Source: Bin87 sp965261925 (lineage in GTDB: Bacteria > Chloroflexota > Dehalococcoidia > Lucifugimonadales > UBA3495). From it: a stretch of DNA of 64,000 nucleotides. The position numbers and the translations under genes were made by a program. Location of the stretch: NCBI GenBank assembly GCA_965261925.1, contig OZ253486.1, forward strand, positions 3,844,001 to 3,908,000. The letters run 5' to 3'. Below are positions 26,275 through 36,677 of the stretch, in pieces (the stretch's first letter is position 1; each line of letters begins with the position of its first letter). Under the pieces are notes generated by a model, which did no database searches, was not told the DNA's origin, and was given only the letters and a program-made list of their open reading frames with translations.

Positions 26275-27239
26275 ATGACCACCGCCGCCCGCGCCCACGT
26301 CGTCCCCCGGGAACCCGCGCCACTCCCCGAGCTGCGCGCCGCCGACCAGGGAGTCGCGGAATCGCTGGAGTCGGTCCTCGCCGACAACACCCGCCGCACC
26401 TACGACACCCAGTGGCGCATCTTCCAGGGCTGGTGCGATGAGGTGGGGCTCACTACTCTGCCGGCGGAACCTCTCACCGTGGCCCGCTTCCTGGCCGCCC
26501 GGGCCGGTTCCGGCGCCAGCATCGCCACCATCCGGCTGGCCACGTCGGCCATCTCGAAAGCCCACGAGTGGGCCAAGCTGGAATCGCCCTGCCGGGACCC
26601 GGGCGTGCGCGCCTTTTTAAAGGATGGGGACGGCGCCTCTCGAAGCCCCAGCGCCAGTCCGGCGCCCTCACCGCCGACGTCCTCGCCGTGATCCGGCTAA
26701 CCGCGGTGCAGCCTCGCAAACGCGGCCGTGGCATCGAAACGCCGGAGCAGGCTGCAGGAAGGGCCAAGCTCGACCTGGCCCTGGTGGCCGTGCTCTCCGA
26801 CGCCGGTCTGCGGCGGTCCGAGGCGGCCGCGCTCACCTGGGGCGACGTGCAACGCTGGGACGACGGCTCGGGCCGTATCACCGTAGTCCGTTCGAAGACA
26901 GACGCCGAGGCCCAGGGCGCCACCGTGGCCATCACCCCCGCCGCCATGGCGGCGCTCTCCGCCATCCGGCCGGCGGGCGCTGGCAGCGGTGAGAAGGTGT
27001 TCGGGCGGTCGGAGTCCCAGATCGCCCGGCGGGTAAAGGCCATCGCCCGGGCCGCGGGGCTGGAGAACTGGGAGATCTTCAGCGGCCACAGCGGGCGCGT
27101 GGGCATGGCCCGGCGTATGGCCCAGAACGGCGCCCCCACCCATGAGATCGAACGGCAGGGCCGCTGGAAGCAGGGCGGCGGCATGGTCGGCCGCTACACC
27201 CGCGGCGAGACCGCCGGGTCGGCGCTGCGCTATCTGTAG
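26275..27239 (+). pseudogene. Tyrosine recombinase (phage-integrase family), frameshifted
   Basis: The N-terminal SAM-like domain reads ADNTRRTYDTQWRIFQGWCD from ATG 26275. The catalytic domain, in the +1 frame, has the Arg in DAGLRRSEAAALTWGDV, then FSGHSGRVGMARRM (His-x-x-Arg) and the nucleophile in GRYTRGETAG. The frames meet at about 26622, where AAAGGATGGGG would need one more G to read FLKGWGRRLSKPQRQSG. So a single-base loss inactivates it, unless frameshifting is programmed. It sits at the edge of the defence block and may once have mobilised it. Confidence 0.8.
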
Positions 27240-27316
27240 TACTGGTTTAGTCATGAAATGGACGCGCGTATCATGCCGGTTGACATCTTGTCTATTGATT
27301 ACCTGTCTAGCCAGCA

Positions 27317-29128
27317 TCAATAGCGATTGGGGTCAGATGCTTCCTCTTTCCGCTTTCTAACAGCACTGTCGGGGTCTTCGACGAACTCAATGCTCTCCAA
27401 AGATTCGGCAGCAGAGTGGCCAAACAACCCAGATTTTACCAAGGGAGCGTCATTGCGCAGATCCCTGATCAGAGATTTTAAATCCTGGGTTATTTCCCTT
27501 TGATTACTCCCGCGGCAGTTGATGCGAATCCGGCCGTAGTCGTAGTCTCGGGCAAGCTGTTGTGTAGCTTCACTCTGGCGCCTTGGATCCTGCCGTATCG
27601 TTCTCCATGCATTTGCCAAGTGCCATAACACTTCAAACTTATCTATGGTCCAGCGGTATCGCTCGGCATCATTGTACGCGACATATCCCATGGCCTTTGT
27701 TAGGCTGCTTACCAAACGTTGGTGAAGGTCGGGCAACCTTGCCCACCTTACAGGAGATAAGTCTGTGCCAGTCATGACCGACGGGATATCAGTGTGAACT
27801 CTCTCTCCCCCTGTGGTAATCACAACGGTGTCATCTCGACCGGTTCGAAGTCTGGAGTCCATCAAGAATTTGATCGTGTCGTATCGTTCTCCAGCAATAG
27901 CACCTGTACATAAACTCCAAAACACCAAGGTCGCAGGATAGGCATCCAAGTAAGAATTCTGGTCCCGACGCCAGCCCGACGTGGCATACAGTAGAGTTTC
28001 CAATACTCCCGGCCAATCATCACAATGTTCTTTCTGCATCCAACGTCCGGCCACTGTAGCCATCGCAATAAGAGTCTCACATGCTGCTTCAGCTATGTCA
28101 GCGCGACGCTCGACAGTTAACAGATGCGGTGCCTCAGCCTCCGCTATTGTCTTGGCCACTTGTGCAGCCTGTTCTCTGATCAAGTCCGCCATTTGGATCC
28201 GGTTCTCTGCGCGGGTCATGTAGCGTTTTAGCGTTGCCACCGCCAACTCTATTGAAGCAGGATGCGGCCGTCGGTTATCAAGCAAAGCTTGGACTCGGTT
28301 CTGGAGCGTGACAAAAAACTCGCTTGCATCCTGAATTGAGATGGGAGTGGCGCGCCTATTCTCGATCAACTTCTTCGCATCATCCCCTACCATTCCCCGG
28401 TGTGCCCAATACCAACTGAACCTCTGCGACTTGCATCGTCTTGCTGCTTCGCAAAGTGCCACATCCCAATCCGCGGACCATCCACAAACTATCATCCCGA
28501 ACTCGTCGAATATCTGATCGAGCAGGAGATTGGTGCGATCAGGATACTTGGCCAATTCCGTTAGGGTATTCAGGGATCTTACGTCTTTGTAGTCACCATG
28601 GAGCTTGATTACCTGGCACTGGTCGTGCGATTGCGTAAGAGGTGTCATACCTTCGATATCATCGATCGAGCTTATGATCGAATGCGGTACACTCGCTTCC
28701 GTCAGCGCGTTCTCTATCAGACGGTCGAAGTTTGTAGTGACGATCACCCTGATGATGCCCAGATCAGCTAGCTTGGCAATCGCTCGATGGGCTGAGGCCG
28801 GCTGTTTCAGACCCTCCAGTTTTTCCTCTTCGGTCGGTTCAATATATTCGTTGATCAGACGCTGCCGCTCCGTGCTGGTAGTGGCCAGCATCTCAACTAG
28901 GTCAGAGTAGTCGGGATCCTTCCCAAAATGGTCCCTATACCACTTTTCTGGATCTTCGGGAGCTTCTCCTTCTTGCAAGCAGGCGATCTTCTTGATTAGG
29001 TCAAGAATGAGACCCCACCCAGTCGGAATTCCCGCCCCACTGGAAACCCCCGATCCAATCAGCAACGCATACGTCCCGCGGCTCTCCGACAGCGCGAATG
29101 CTAGGCGTTCACTCGCATCAAGTACCAT
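27317..29128 (-). CDS. SIR2-domain protein, likely antiphage NADase
   Basis: 603 residues. Residues 20-280 are a SIR2 fold: LLIGSGVSSGAGIPTGWG (25-38, NAD binding), TTNFDRLIE (131-139, Asn133 and Asp135) and KLHGDY with the catalytic His177. The C-terminal 320 residues are helical and unrecognised. In bacteria SIR2 proteins of this kind deplete NAD upon phage infection. It lies 112 bp downstream of the restriction-modification gene on the same strand, so it is probably the third gene of that cluster. Confidence 0.8.
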   Translation of the reverse strand: MVLDASERLAFALSESRGTYALLIGSGVSSGAGIPTGWGLILDLIKKIACLQEGEAPEDPEKWYRDHFGKDPDYSDLVEMLATTSTERQRLINEYIEPTEEEKLEGLKQPASAHRAIAKLADLGIIRVIVTTNFDRLIENALTEASVPHSIISSIDDIEGMTPLTQSHDQCQVIKLHGDYKDVRSLNTLTELAKYPDRTNLLLDQIFDEFGMIVCGWSADWDVALCEAARRCKSQRFSWYWAHRGMVGDDAKKLIENRRATPISIQDASEFFVTLQNRVQALLDNRRPHPASIELAVATLKRYMTRAENRIQMADLIREQAAQVAKTIAEAEAPHLLTVERRADIAEAACETLIAMATVAGRWMQKEHCDDWPGVLETLLYATSGWRRDQNSYLDAYPATLVFWSLCTGAIAGERYDTIKFLMDSRLRTGRDDTVVITTGGERVHTDIPSVMTGTDLSPVRWARLPDLHQRLVSSLTKAMGYVAYNDAERYRWTIDKFEVLWHLANAWRTIRQDPRRQSEATQQLARDYDYGRIRINCRGSNQREITQDLKSLIRDLRNDAPLVKSGLFGHSAAESLESIEFVEDPDSAVRKRKEEASDPNRY

Positions 29129-29240
29129 GGCTAAACTCCCCCAAAATGTGAAGACAGGTAGTAGATCGCAGTCTATGGCAAGGAATCGGCTTTTCTATCT
29201 GGGGGTACGGCGATTACTGATCCTTGGATGTGCAGGTCTC

Positions 29241-32200
29241 CTACCCACGATTCACTAGTTGGATAATTGCTCCGATCCGCCGTGCTGTGTCGGTGAAATG
29301 CTGCACCTCCTCCGGTCTCAGTGGGTGGCCCAAGACCTTGGTCTCCCGGTAGGAGAGCCACTTCTTAAGGACCTGGTAACCTCCGAGCTGGTAATTCCAA
29401 ACTGCGGCGGGGACGTTGCGCCAGTAGGCCCGCTCGTTCAGGTACACGTCAAACGTCGTATCTCCCAGCGTCGGGATGGCGTCGACCAGGGTGCCCCGCT
29501 CAGCGGCCGTGCGATCCCGCTCAACGACTCGGCCCTGGCCGGGCATGACGGCGTCGCCCGTCCCGAAGTGACCCCAGCCGGCGGATACCTCGAAGTCATC
29601 GCCGGCCATGTTGCCGCCGTCGGTAGTGGCGGGGACGGCGATGAATGCCAGCTCGGGCCGCAGCGTTCCGGTGGTCACGCCGGCGACGGCGGTGTCGGAG
29701 TCCAGCAGGGCCGCCAACTGCCGGCCCCGGGCCGCTGATGCGATCAACGCATCCGCCGCGCCCGGAGCGTTGCCATCGGGCCAGCCGGGCAGCGGGATGC
29801 GTGGCCACTCCATGCGCAGCGCGCCGGCGTTGGCCGTCCGGTACGCCGGGTCGTGCAACACGGCGACAACGTGGTGGAACAGGTCCTCAACGCCCAGGCC
29901 CAGCTTGCCCAGATAACCCTCCACGTGCTCCGGCAGGTTCGGCCGGCGTTGCGCGCCACCCGCAGCGGCCATACCATCCTCCCGCTCCCAAGCGGGTATG
30001 CACGTCGCTCCCCGGTCCATCAGGTCAAGGCAACCAAGGTTTGAAATGACTTGCAACGATCCCCATTCCCTACGCGGTTTCTGCTGGGCCACCAGCCACA
30101 GGTTCCCCTCGAAAACCTGCGCATTGTAATCGGCGCGTTTTTCATCCAGGAGCTTCGTGTCACCATCCCAATAGAGCCAGCGGGTATCGAAAGGTCGGTA
30201 GGCATAGCGGACGAAACCGTCGTCGGCCGGTTCGCCGCGTTTGAGCAGCGTGTCACGCACGGCGCGGGCATCGAACCGCGCCGTGGACCTCATCACGCCG
30301 AGATAGCGACGGGCGATCTCCTCGTGGCCCAGGTTCGCGTCGAAATAATCGGCCACCCGTTGCTTCAGCCGGTCAAGGTCAACATCAACCAGGAAACCGT
30401 CCCGGCTGGTTTTCACCCCCGGGAAGGAGGTCGGGAACAGATCGGGCAGCGACGGCCAGTCTTGCCAGCCGTCGCTCACCGCCAGTTCAGCGAAAGGCAA
30501 TCCCAGCGACAGCAACGGCGCAACCCCGCCGTACAAATCATCCGCCGCACTTTCCGCCGTTTCCACCAGCTCGCCGTGCTTGGACTGACCCCACAGGTGG
30601 CGGAAGCCGACGGATTGCGCTAGCGCATGGTTAGACTTGCGCACCAGCGTAGTGATGGCGGTGCCGACCTGGATGCCCACCGGGTCCTCGGGCGTGGAGA
30701 AGATGCTGGGATCGGGTGCGCCGTCCGGTGTCGTCTTGCCGGTCTTGTACTTGTCGCCGTTGAGGCAGTCGATGCGTATGGTATCGAAGGCTTCGAGGTA
30801 GCGCTCGCGCATGCCGGTGAAGGAGAGGCCGTCCAGCCACGAGTAGTTGGAGATGAAGCAGACCACGCCTTGGCCGGTCTTTTCGGCGATACGCCGCTCC
30901 GCCATGCGGAAGAACCGCACGTAGAGGTCGTTGAGTCCCTGTCCCTCGGGACGCCGCACCTGCTTCGTAGTCCGGTACGCTTCCGACAGTTCCCGTTCCT
31001 CGTCCACGGCCATGCCAGCGAAGCCGTTGTAGGGTGGATTCCCCAAGATGACGAGCACCGGCGTGTCCTGCTTCACCCGTTCAGCCCGTTCCCGCTCCTC
31101 CTCCAGTTCTGGGAAGGGCAACGGTTTCTGCACCGTGGGTTCCCAACCGGTGAGGGCGTTGGTGAGGAAAACCCCAACGCGCTCGTCGCCGTCATCGGAC
31201 AACGGCGCGTCCAATTCCTGCATGGTGAGACCGACCTGCAGGTGCGCGACCACGAAGGGGGCTGGCATGATCTCGAAGCCGAAGACGCGCTGGGTGGCGG
31301 CCTGCTTCACCTGCGCGCCGGTGAGAGCACCCAAGCCCTTATTCTCCAGGTTTGCTGCGATGCGGCGCAGCACCTCGGCCAGGTACGCTCCGGTGCCGCA
31401 GCAGGGATCCAGCACGTACACGTTCTCGCCGGCCAGACCGTCGGGGATGCCCAAGTCGTCCTTGAGGGCCTTATCCACGCGGGCAACCATGTAGCGCACC
31501 ACCTCGGACGGGGTGTACCACACGCCAAGCTGCTTGCGCAGGTCTGGGTCGAAGGCCTGTAGGAAGGGTTCGTAGAAGTAGGGCACGGCCTCGCCCTCGC
31601 CGAACTTCGCGAAGAAGGCGTCCCGTTCCACGCGGTTGAGCGCCGCGGCCGTCCAGTCCAGCACTTCCACCAGTCCCAGGGGCTGCAAGCGTCCTGGGTC
31701 GGAAAGCTGCTGGAACAATGCTCGCAGCACTGGCGCCCGCAGATGCCAGACGGCATCGTGCCAGTTGAAGAGGCCGGAGGGCTGAGGGGTCTGCCGCGCC
31801 CACAGGACCCAGGCGGAGAAAACGCCGTAGAACAGGGTCTGTGCCAGGGTGGACCGGAAGAAGGCCGCGCCGCGGTCGCCTTCAAACTTCACGCCCAGCG
31901 ATTCTTCCAGCGCTTCGCGCAACGCCGTCAAGGCCGCCGCATCCCCGGCCCTCTCCACCCGGGCCAGCCCGTCGCGGGCGTAGGATGCCAGCAGCCACGC
32001 GACATCCTTGGGTTCCGCCAGCGAGGCAGCGTGGGACAGCACGCGGGTCAGATACTCGTACAAGCCAGAGCCGACCTCGTTGGCAAAAGCCCGCGGCCGC
32101 GCCAGTTTGGCGTCAAACTCCGCAGCGGACCCAGCCAAGCGGAAGGATTCGAGACGCACCGGATTACCGGCAGTATCCTCACCCACCAGCACGAAGTCGC

Positions 32201-32573
32201 GAGCGTTGGTGACCAGCACCTGCCGGTAACCCTGCCAGTAGCCGCTTACCTGATCGCCGGCGGCGGTCAGCCAGACGTCGTCTGCGACGGGCTTCACCTC
32301 GATGACGCCGCGCTCCGGCTTCTGGTCCGACTTCGGCCTGCCCTTCTGCACCTGCCGGGTTGTGTAGAGGCCAAAGTCGGGATGGCCAACGCCCTGGTTG
32401 GCCAGCTCCTGCACGCAGAACACCTTGGGCCTCAGCGTCCCGCCCACCGCGTTCAGCAGGTTGGCCAGCGGCACATACAGTGAACGTTCGTCGGTGGCGC
32501 CGCCGGAGCCGCGGATTAAGTCCAGGTCGGCGAAGTATGCCTCGACGGCCTGTTTCGATCTCACGTTTGTCAT
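29241..32573 (-). CDS. Type IIG/ISP-like restriction-modification enzyme, 1110 aa
   Basis: One polypeptide with nuclease and methyltransferase parts. The N-terminal PD-(D/E)xK core shows HPDFG (64-68) and VIEVKP (90-95). The N6-adenine methylase has motif I VLDPCCGTGAYL (387-398) and the catalytic LGNPPYN (510-516); the rest is a target-recognition and C-terminal region related to type ISP enzymes such as LlaBIII, but without their helicase. Such enzymes methylate and cut with one protein, needing no separate subunit. The gene starts 19 bases after the giant upstream gene, indicating an operon. Confidence 0.85.
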   Translation of the reverse strand: MTNVRSKQAVEAYFADLDLIRGSGGATDERSLYVPLANLLNAVGGTLRPKVFCVQELANQGVGHPDFGLYTTRQVQKGRPKSDQKPERGVIEVKPVADDVWLTAAGDQVSGYWQGYRQVLVTNARDFVLVGEDTAGNPVRLESFRLAGSAAEFDAKLARPRAFANEVGSGLYEYLTRVLSHAASLAEPKDVAWLLASYARDGLARVERAGDAAALTALREALEESLGVKFEGDRGAAFFRSTLAQTLFYGVFSAWVLWARQTPQPSGLFNWHDAVWHLRAPVLRALFQQLSDPGRLQPLGLVEVLDWTAAALNRVERDAFFAKFGEGEAVPYFYEPFLQAFDPDLRKQLGVWYTPSEVVRYMVARVDKALKDDLGIPDGLAGENVYVLDPCCGTGAYLAEVLRRIAANLENKGLGALTGAQVKQAATQRVFGFEIMPAPFVVAHLQVGLTMQELDAPLSDDGDERVGVFLTNALTGWEPTVQKPLPFPELEEERERAERVKQDTPVLVILGNPPYNGFAGMAVDEERELSEAYRTTKQVRRPEGQGLNDLYVRFFRMAERRIAEKTGQGVVCFISNYSWLDGLSFTGMRERYLEAFDTIRIDCLNGDKYKTGKTTPDGAPDPSIFSTPEDPVGIQVGTAITTLVRKSNHALAQSVGFRHLWGQSKHGELVETAESAADDLYGGVAPLLSLGLPFAELAVSDGWQDWPSLPDLFPTSFPGVKTSRDGFLVDVDLDRLKQRVADYFDANLGHEEIARRYLGVMRSTARFDARAVRDTLLKRGEPADDGFVRYAYRPFDTRWLYWDGDTKLLDEKRADYNAQVFEGNLWLVAQQKPRREWGSLQVISNLGCLDLMDRGATCIPAWEREDGMAAAGGAQRRPNLPEHVEGYLGKLGLGVEDLFHHVVAVLHDPAYRTANAGALRMEWPRIPLPGWPDGNAPGAADALIASAARGRQLAALLDSDTAVAGVTTGTLRPELAFIAVPATTDGGNMAGDDFEVSAGWGHFGTGDAVMPGQGRVVERDRTAAERGTLVDAIPTLGDTTFDVYLNERAYWRNVPAAVWNYQLGGYQVLKKWLSYRETKVLGHPLRPEEVQHFTDTARRIGAIIQLVNRG

Positions 32574-32592
32574 ACTTCATGAACCGCCCGGA

Positions 32593-35500
32593 TCAATACT
32601 CGCCCAATCGTCGTAGCAGTTCCATTTGAGACCGGTCGTATTCTGCACGTTCTTCACAAAGCGCGGCGAATTCCCTCAATAATCCTGCCACATAAGGGTA
32701 ATCATAGACTATGCGGTCAGCATTGACCCGGTACCGCTGGGCGGTTTCAACATGCTGAGCGCCCCCATCTTCCAAAGAGTATTCACCTTGCTGGTTGAAT
32801 AAACCAGTTATGAAACCGTCTGCCACCGCGTCGGAGCCGATGTTTTCAAGAGCTTTACAGACCGCGGGCAATGGCCAGAAACCATTTTCATCAACGGGCG
32901 CCATCGACAACAACTGCCCAATTTCCAGATCGCATTGGTCCAGCAACTCGTTTACCGAGCTGAGGGATCGTACGTCCTCCACCCAAGCCGTCAGCAAGCC
33001 AGCATCTATGGATCCCTGTGCATTGGCCCCCGGCACGCGACGGAGCCTACGAAGCACCCGCCGCGCTACGCTACGCTGCACCTCTCGTGTATCGGTACCC
33101 GGTGCCCCGGCATTCGCAGATCTCCCGTGGGCCAGCATAACAAGGTCCGCGAAAAATGCTGGGGAATTGGTCGCCGCCAGTTCTATGTTGGGGATCCCCT
33201 GTCGGCTCCATTCCAGCATCCCAAAATACGAGAGCTCAAGCTGTACTTTTTCATCCATGGTGGCGTCGGTACGTTTGTCCAGCACGCTAAGAGCCTCGGA
33301 AATGGCTTCATGCAGCAGGCTCTGGTCTTCAAAAGCGTCCCAATCGGCGCGGACGACCTCATGCAACAAGCGGATCAGCTGCCGCGTTTCCAAACGCTCC
33401 CATTCGAACTGCGCCACCTCGAATGCACTAACTGCCCTACCTGCCTCCAAGAGCCTGTTCACAACTTCGTCCATCACCTCAGGAAAGACAAACCCTGATA
33501 GACGGACACTGTTCCAGTAGGCTTGCCTGATGGGCGCCGGCATACCTTCCAGCAACGGCCAAGTGGAGGCGCGCAGCTGCAGTCCCTGGAGCAGGGTGAC
33601 CAATTTATGTTCCGGCAGATCCATCTGTGCTGCTTTCACCAAGGCAGCAATTTCAGCTTCGTCCCGGCCCGCCAGCATCATCCGGAGGCACGCCAGGAAA
33701 TCGGCGCCGGCCTCGCCAGAAGCGGCGACTACGCAATACCTGACGAAGGATCGGAACTTCTCTGGTTCGGGCAACAAATCCGAAGCCAGAATGCCGACAA
33801 CGGCGGCGGCTTGCGTATTTTTGCTGATAAGCGCGCCCAATCCCTCTTCGCCCCGAACAGTCCAGATTTCCCGGAGCGCAGCCAATTGCCGTTGGCGTAG
33901 TCTCTCCATGCGGGCTTTCGGATCAAAATCGTCGCCGGTGCCGTCGTCATAGGGTCCCAACCAATGTGAGGACAGCAGTCCCTCGTGCCGCGCGATCAAA
34001 TCGCATGGCGCGAGGTATTCGGCCAGGTCTCCGAAGAGCGCTGCACCCATGGGCCCGTAGCGCATACTCAGCTCAATCCGGCGCAGCAACGCCGCCTTGT
34101 CTTCATCGGCCGCAGTATCGGCCCACCTTTTCACCAAGTCTCGAACCCTTTCCCGGTGGGGTTCGGTCACCCACCGCATCCGCTCCACCAGATCTCCCAA
34201 GGTTGCCGGGTTATGCTGCGGCCAAGCTAGAACCAGCTGAAAAGCATGTCGGGAAAGTTCGCCGCCTGGTTCACTATTGGCAAGGGATTCGGCCGCGTCA
34301 ACTGCATCGAGTCGCCACCTGGGACGAGAGTTGGCCATTGCGATACGAAGCCCGCCACCCAACTGGGCTACGCTCAATGACCACCCCACCTCCGGAAAAT
34401 CAGCGGCGATCTTCTCAAGGGCGCGAACCCTCTCGCTGCCGGTTGCACCGGTCTGTGGACGAAAATCCCTTACTATTGACCACAGCGTGGACTTGGGACT
34501 GTTCGCCCAGTTATCGTCGATTTCCACCGTCGCCATCCTGGCGAGTATGTCTACCACTCGAGGAAAGTGCGCCGGGTTCCAGGCCAGCCTTTCCAGGGCC
34601 CATAGCAGTTCGGTGCGCTTGGGGCTGGTCGGCCACTGCCCTCCAGCCGGTGCCAGCAAGCCCAGAACTATGGGTTTATCTTGGCGAAGGTCCTGTTCCA
34701 GCAGGCGTAGAAATACCTCAGGCGAGGCCTCGGCGAAATCCGGCAGGTAGTGGCGCAACGACAGCAACTTCTCAACGCTGAGGTTCTCCGCCAATCTCCC
34801 GACCAGCCTGTCAATGCGATCCTGCAACCTCAGGTTTCTGCCCCGCAGTATCGCATAGCCATGTGCTGCCAGTATCACCAAGGTCTCACAAATTCCCGAT
34901 CGCAGCGCAGCGGAATGGGCCCGCAATTTACCCAAGACAGGCGCCATCCACCGGCTGTGTTCCGGCAATGCCAAGGCCGGATCGGCTTCTGACAACACGT
35001 ACGCTGCAACAGAAAAGAAGTCGTCCAAATGATCGCGGGTGATGAAACCTCCGGTGGCGAATAACGCATCCAATTTGGAGACCACACCCCGGTGTTGGCC
35101 AACTTCCCACACCGGCCCATCCTCGAGCCGGGACAGTTTCCGAAAGCGAGAATCCAGCTCTTTGCCCTCCGCACCATCCGACAGCAACCCGATTATCTCG
35201 ACATCAGCGGCGTTGGTCTGATTCCACGCTCCGGCCAGAGCCATGGGTATCAGATCAATGGCGATAGCCTCATCCCTAGCCCAAGCCGGTTCACGGATCG
35301 CCTCCAACCGCGCCAAACGCCGACGCAACACGGTGGGAGACCTGCCGGACTCACGGTAGAGTATTTCCGCCCGTTCCCGGTCAATGGACATATCGTGAAG
35401 CGCTGCTTCAAAGCTCGCGCGGTTGAGGCGGTCCAGAGTTATTACAGGTGCGGGATCCACCGGATTGCGGAAACGAACGATGATGCAGGGCACACTCTCG

Positions 35501-36630
35501 CCCAGCGACCCCATCTCCCGCTCCACTTCCCGGCTGGTGGCGACAGCTATGATTGGCGCTGTCTTCACCGCGCCGAATCGCATCAGGCCATCGGGAGTGT
35601 CAAACACAACGGCACGGCTTGCCAGATCATGGCGCTCCAGTAACGCAGACCCCGCGGCGGAGGCCAGGAAAGCGAGGGCTTCGTCCACCGAATCCGCCGC
35701 GATGGTCAGTGGTTGAGACACGCCGCCGCTCAACCAGCCGTCGATCTGCGTCGCATGAGCCTCAACCGCAGGGTCGAACAGCTTCGTAGAAAGCTCGGGT
35801 GTCGTAACCGCTGCCCAGTCCTGCCAGCACCTCTCCAGCGACCGATACCCCTCCACCGGAATACCCAGAAGCTCCGCAAGCCAGATTTGCGCCGTTGCCG
35901 AATGCTCCGCCCACTGCTCCAGGTCGCTCACGTCATACGCCCTGACTTCGCGCCAGTGCCCCGGGGCTATCTTTTCCGATGCCCACCGGCCCTTCCCAGA
36001 CCAGTTGCGGGTTGTAACGAATATGAAGGCGGACCCTGCTCTCTCTCCGGGTGGCACTGATGCCGTGCGAGCCGCATAGTCTGCGTCCGCTTTCCGCTTG
36101 ATGCTCTTCTCCGTGCTTAGTTCCCATCCGGATTGCCCTTGAGGGATCCAGGGAGTGCCGACGCCAGCTTCAACGAACCCGTCCCAGCCATACCGCTCAG
36201 CATTGTCGTAGCCCGGGAAGTCCACGCGTTCCAAACCTTCGCCTACCGCGTGGACCAGCTTCCGCATGAGGACCGGCAACTTCTGTCGTGAACCGATTTC
36301 CTCTGACCACCGCTCGATCTGACCCGCCCTGATGACAGCCACAGTCGGAGTGTAACGGCCTACGTTTGCCACAAAACCGCCTTGGCCGATGCTCCTGTTC
36401 TGGAGACTGGATTGCACCGCGAGCAAATCCTCGTGGTCAACACCAAAGGCACGTTCCAGGCGAAGGGCCATTCCAGGCGACAGCGCCGCCCGACCGTTCA
36501 ACAAGTTTGACAGCGCTGGCCGCCCCACTCCCAGCAATCGGGCCGCCTCTGTGACGGGAACTCCGGACGGAATGACGTGACGACGGATATAGGACCCAAT
36601 ATGGTCATACGATGTCTCTCGATCACGCAC
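32593..36630 (-). CDS. Giant HTH / nuclease-like protein of unknown function, 1345 aa
   Basis: An N-terminal XRE-type helix-turn-helix (TEAARLLGVGRPALSNLLNG, residues about 27-46) is like HigA antitoxins. It is followed by a region resembling a PD-(D/E)xK nuclease: YGWDGFVEAG with Asp near 148, GWELSTEK near 168-175, then KADADYAARTA and FIFVTTRNW. The remaining 1000 residues are helical repeats without a recognised motif. GTG 36630 is chosen since GGAGG stands eight bases before it; an upstream frame reaches 36690. A perfect palindrome lies 50-65 bp upstream, a likely autoregulatory operator. I cannot assign it to a named system. Confidence 0.7.
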   Translation of the reverse strand: MRDRETSYDHIGSYIRRHVIPSGVPVTEAARLLGVGRPALSNLLNGRAALSPGMALRLERAFGVDHEDLLAVQSSLQNRSIGQGGFVANVGRYTPTVAVIRAGQIERWSEEIGSRQKLPVLMRKLVHAVGEGLERVDFPGYDNAERYGWDGFVEAGVGTPWIPQGQSGWELSTEKSIKRKADADYAARTASVPPGERAGSAFIFVTTRNWSGKGRWASEKIAPGHWREVRAYDVSDLEQWAEHSATAQIWLAELLGIPVEGYRSLERCWQDWAAVTTPELSTKLFDPAVEAHATQIDGWLSGGVSQPLTIAADSVDEALAFLASAAGSALLERHDLASRAVVFDTPDGLMRFGAVKTAPIIAVATSREVEREMGSLGESVPCIIVRFRNPVDPAPVITLDRLNRASFEAALHDMSIDRERAEILYRESGRSPTVLRRRLARLEAIREPAWARDEAIAIDLIPMALAGAWNQTNAADVEIIGLLSDGAEGKELDSRFRKLSRLEDGPVWEVGQHRGVVSKLDALFATGGFITRDHLDDFFSVAAYVLSEADPALALPEHSRWMAPVLGKLRAHSAALRSGICETLVILAAHGYAILRGRNLRLQDRIDRLVGRLAENLSVEKLLSLRHYLPDFAEASPEVFLRLLEQDLRQDKPIVLGLLAPAGGQWPTSPKRTELLWALERLAWNPAHFPRVVDILARMATVEIDDNWANSPKSTLWSIVRDFRPQTGATGSERVRALEKIAADFPEVGWSLSVAQLGGGLRIAMANSRPRWRLDAVDAAESLANSEPGGELSRHAFQLVLAWPQHNPATLGDLVERMRWVTEPHRERVRDLVKRWADTAADEDKAALLRRIELSMRYGPMGAALFGDLAEYLAPCDLIARHEGLLSSHWLGPYDDGTGDDFDPKARMERLRQRQLAALREIWTVRGEEGLGALISKNTQAAAVVGILASDLLPEPEKFRSFVRYCVVAASGEAGADFLACLRMMLAGRDEAEIAALVKAAQMDLPEHKLVTLLQGLQLRASTWPLLEGMPAPIRQAYWNSVRLSGFVFPEVMDEVVNRLLEAGRAVSAFEVAQFEWERLETRQLIRLLHEVVRADWDAFEDQSLLHEAISEALSVLDKRTDATMDEKVQLELSYFGMLEWSRQGIPNIELAATNSPAFFADLVMLAHGRSANAGAPGTDTREVQRSVARRVLRRLRRVPGANAQGSIDAGLLTAWVEDVRSLSSVNELLDQCDLEIGQLLSMAPVDENGFWPLPAVCKALENIGSDAVADGFITGLFNQQGEYSLEDGGAQHVETAQRYRVNADRIVYDYPYVAGLLREFAALCEERAEYDRSQMELLRRLGEY

Positions 36631-36677
36631 GATTGATGCCTCCAATAGCCAGCCGGCAACGACCATAATGTGTACTG

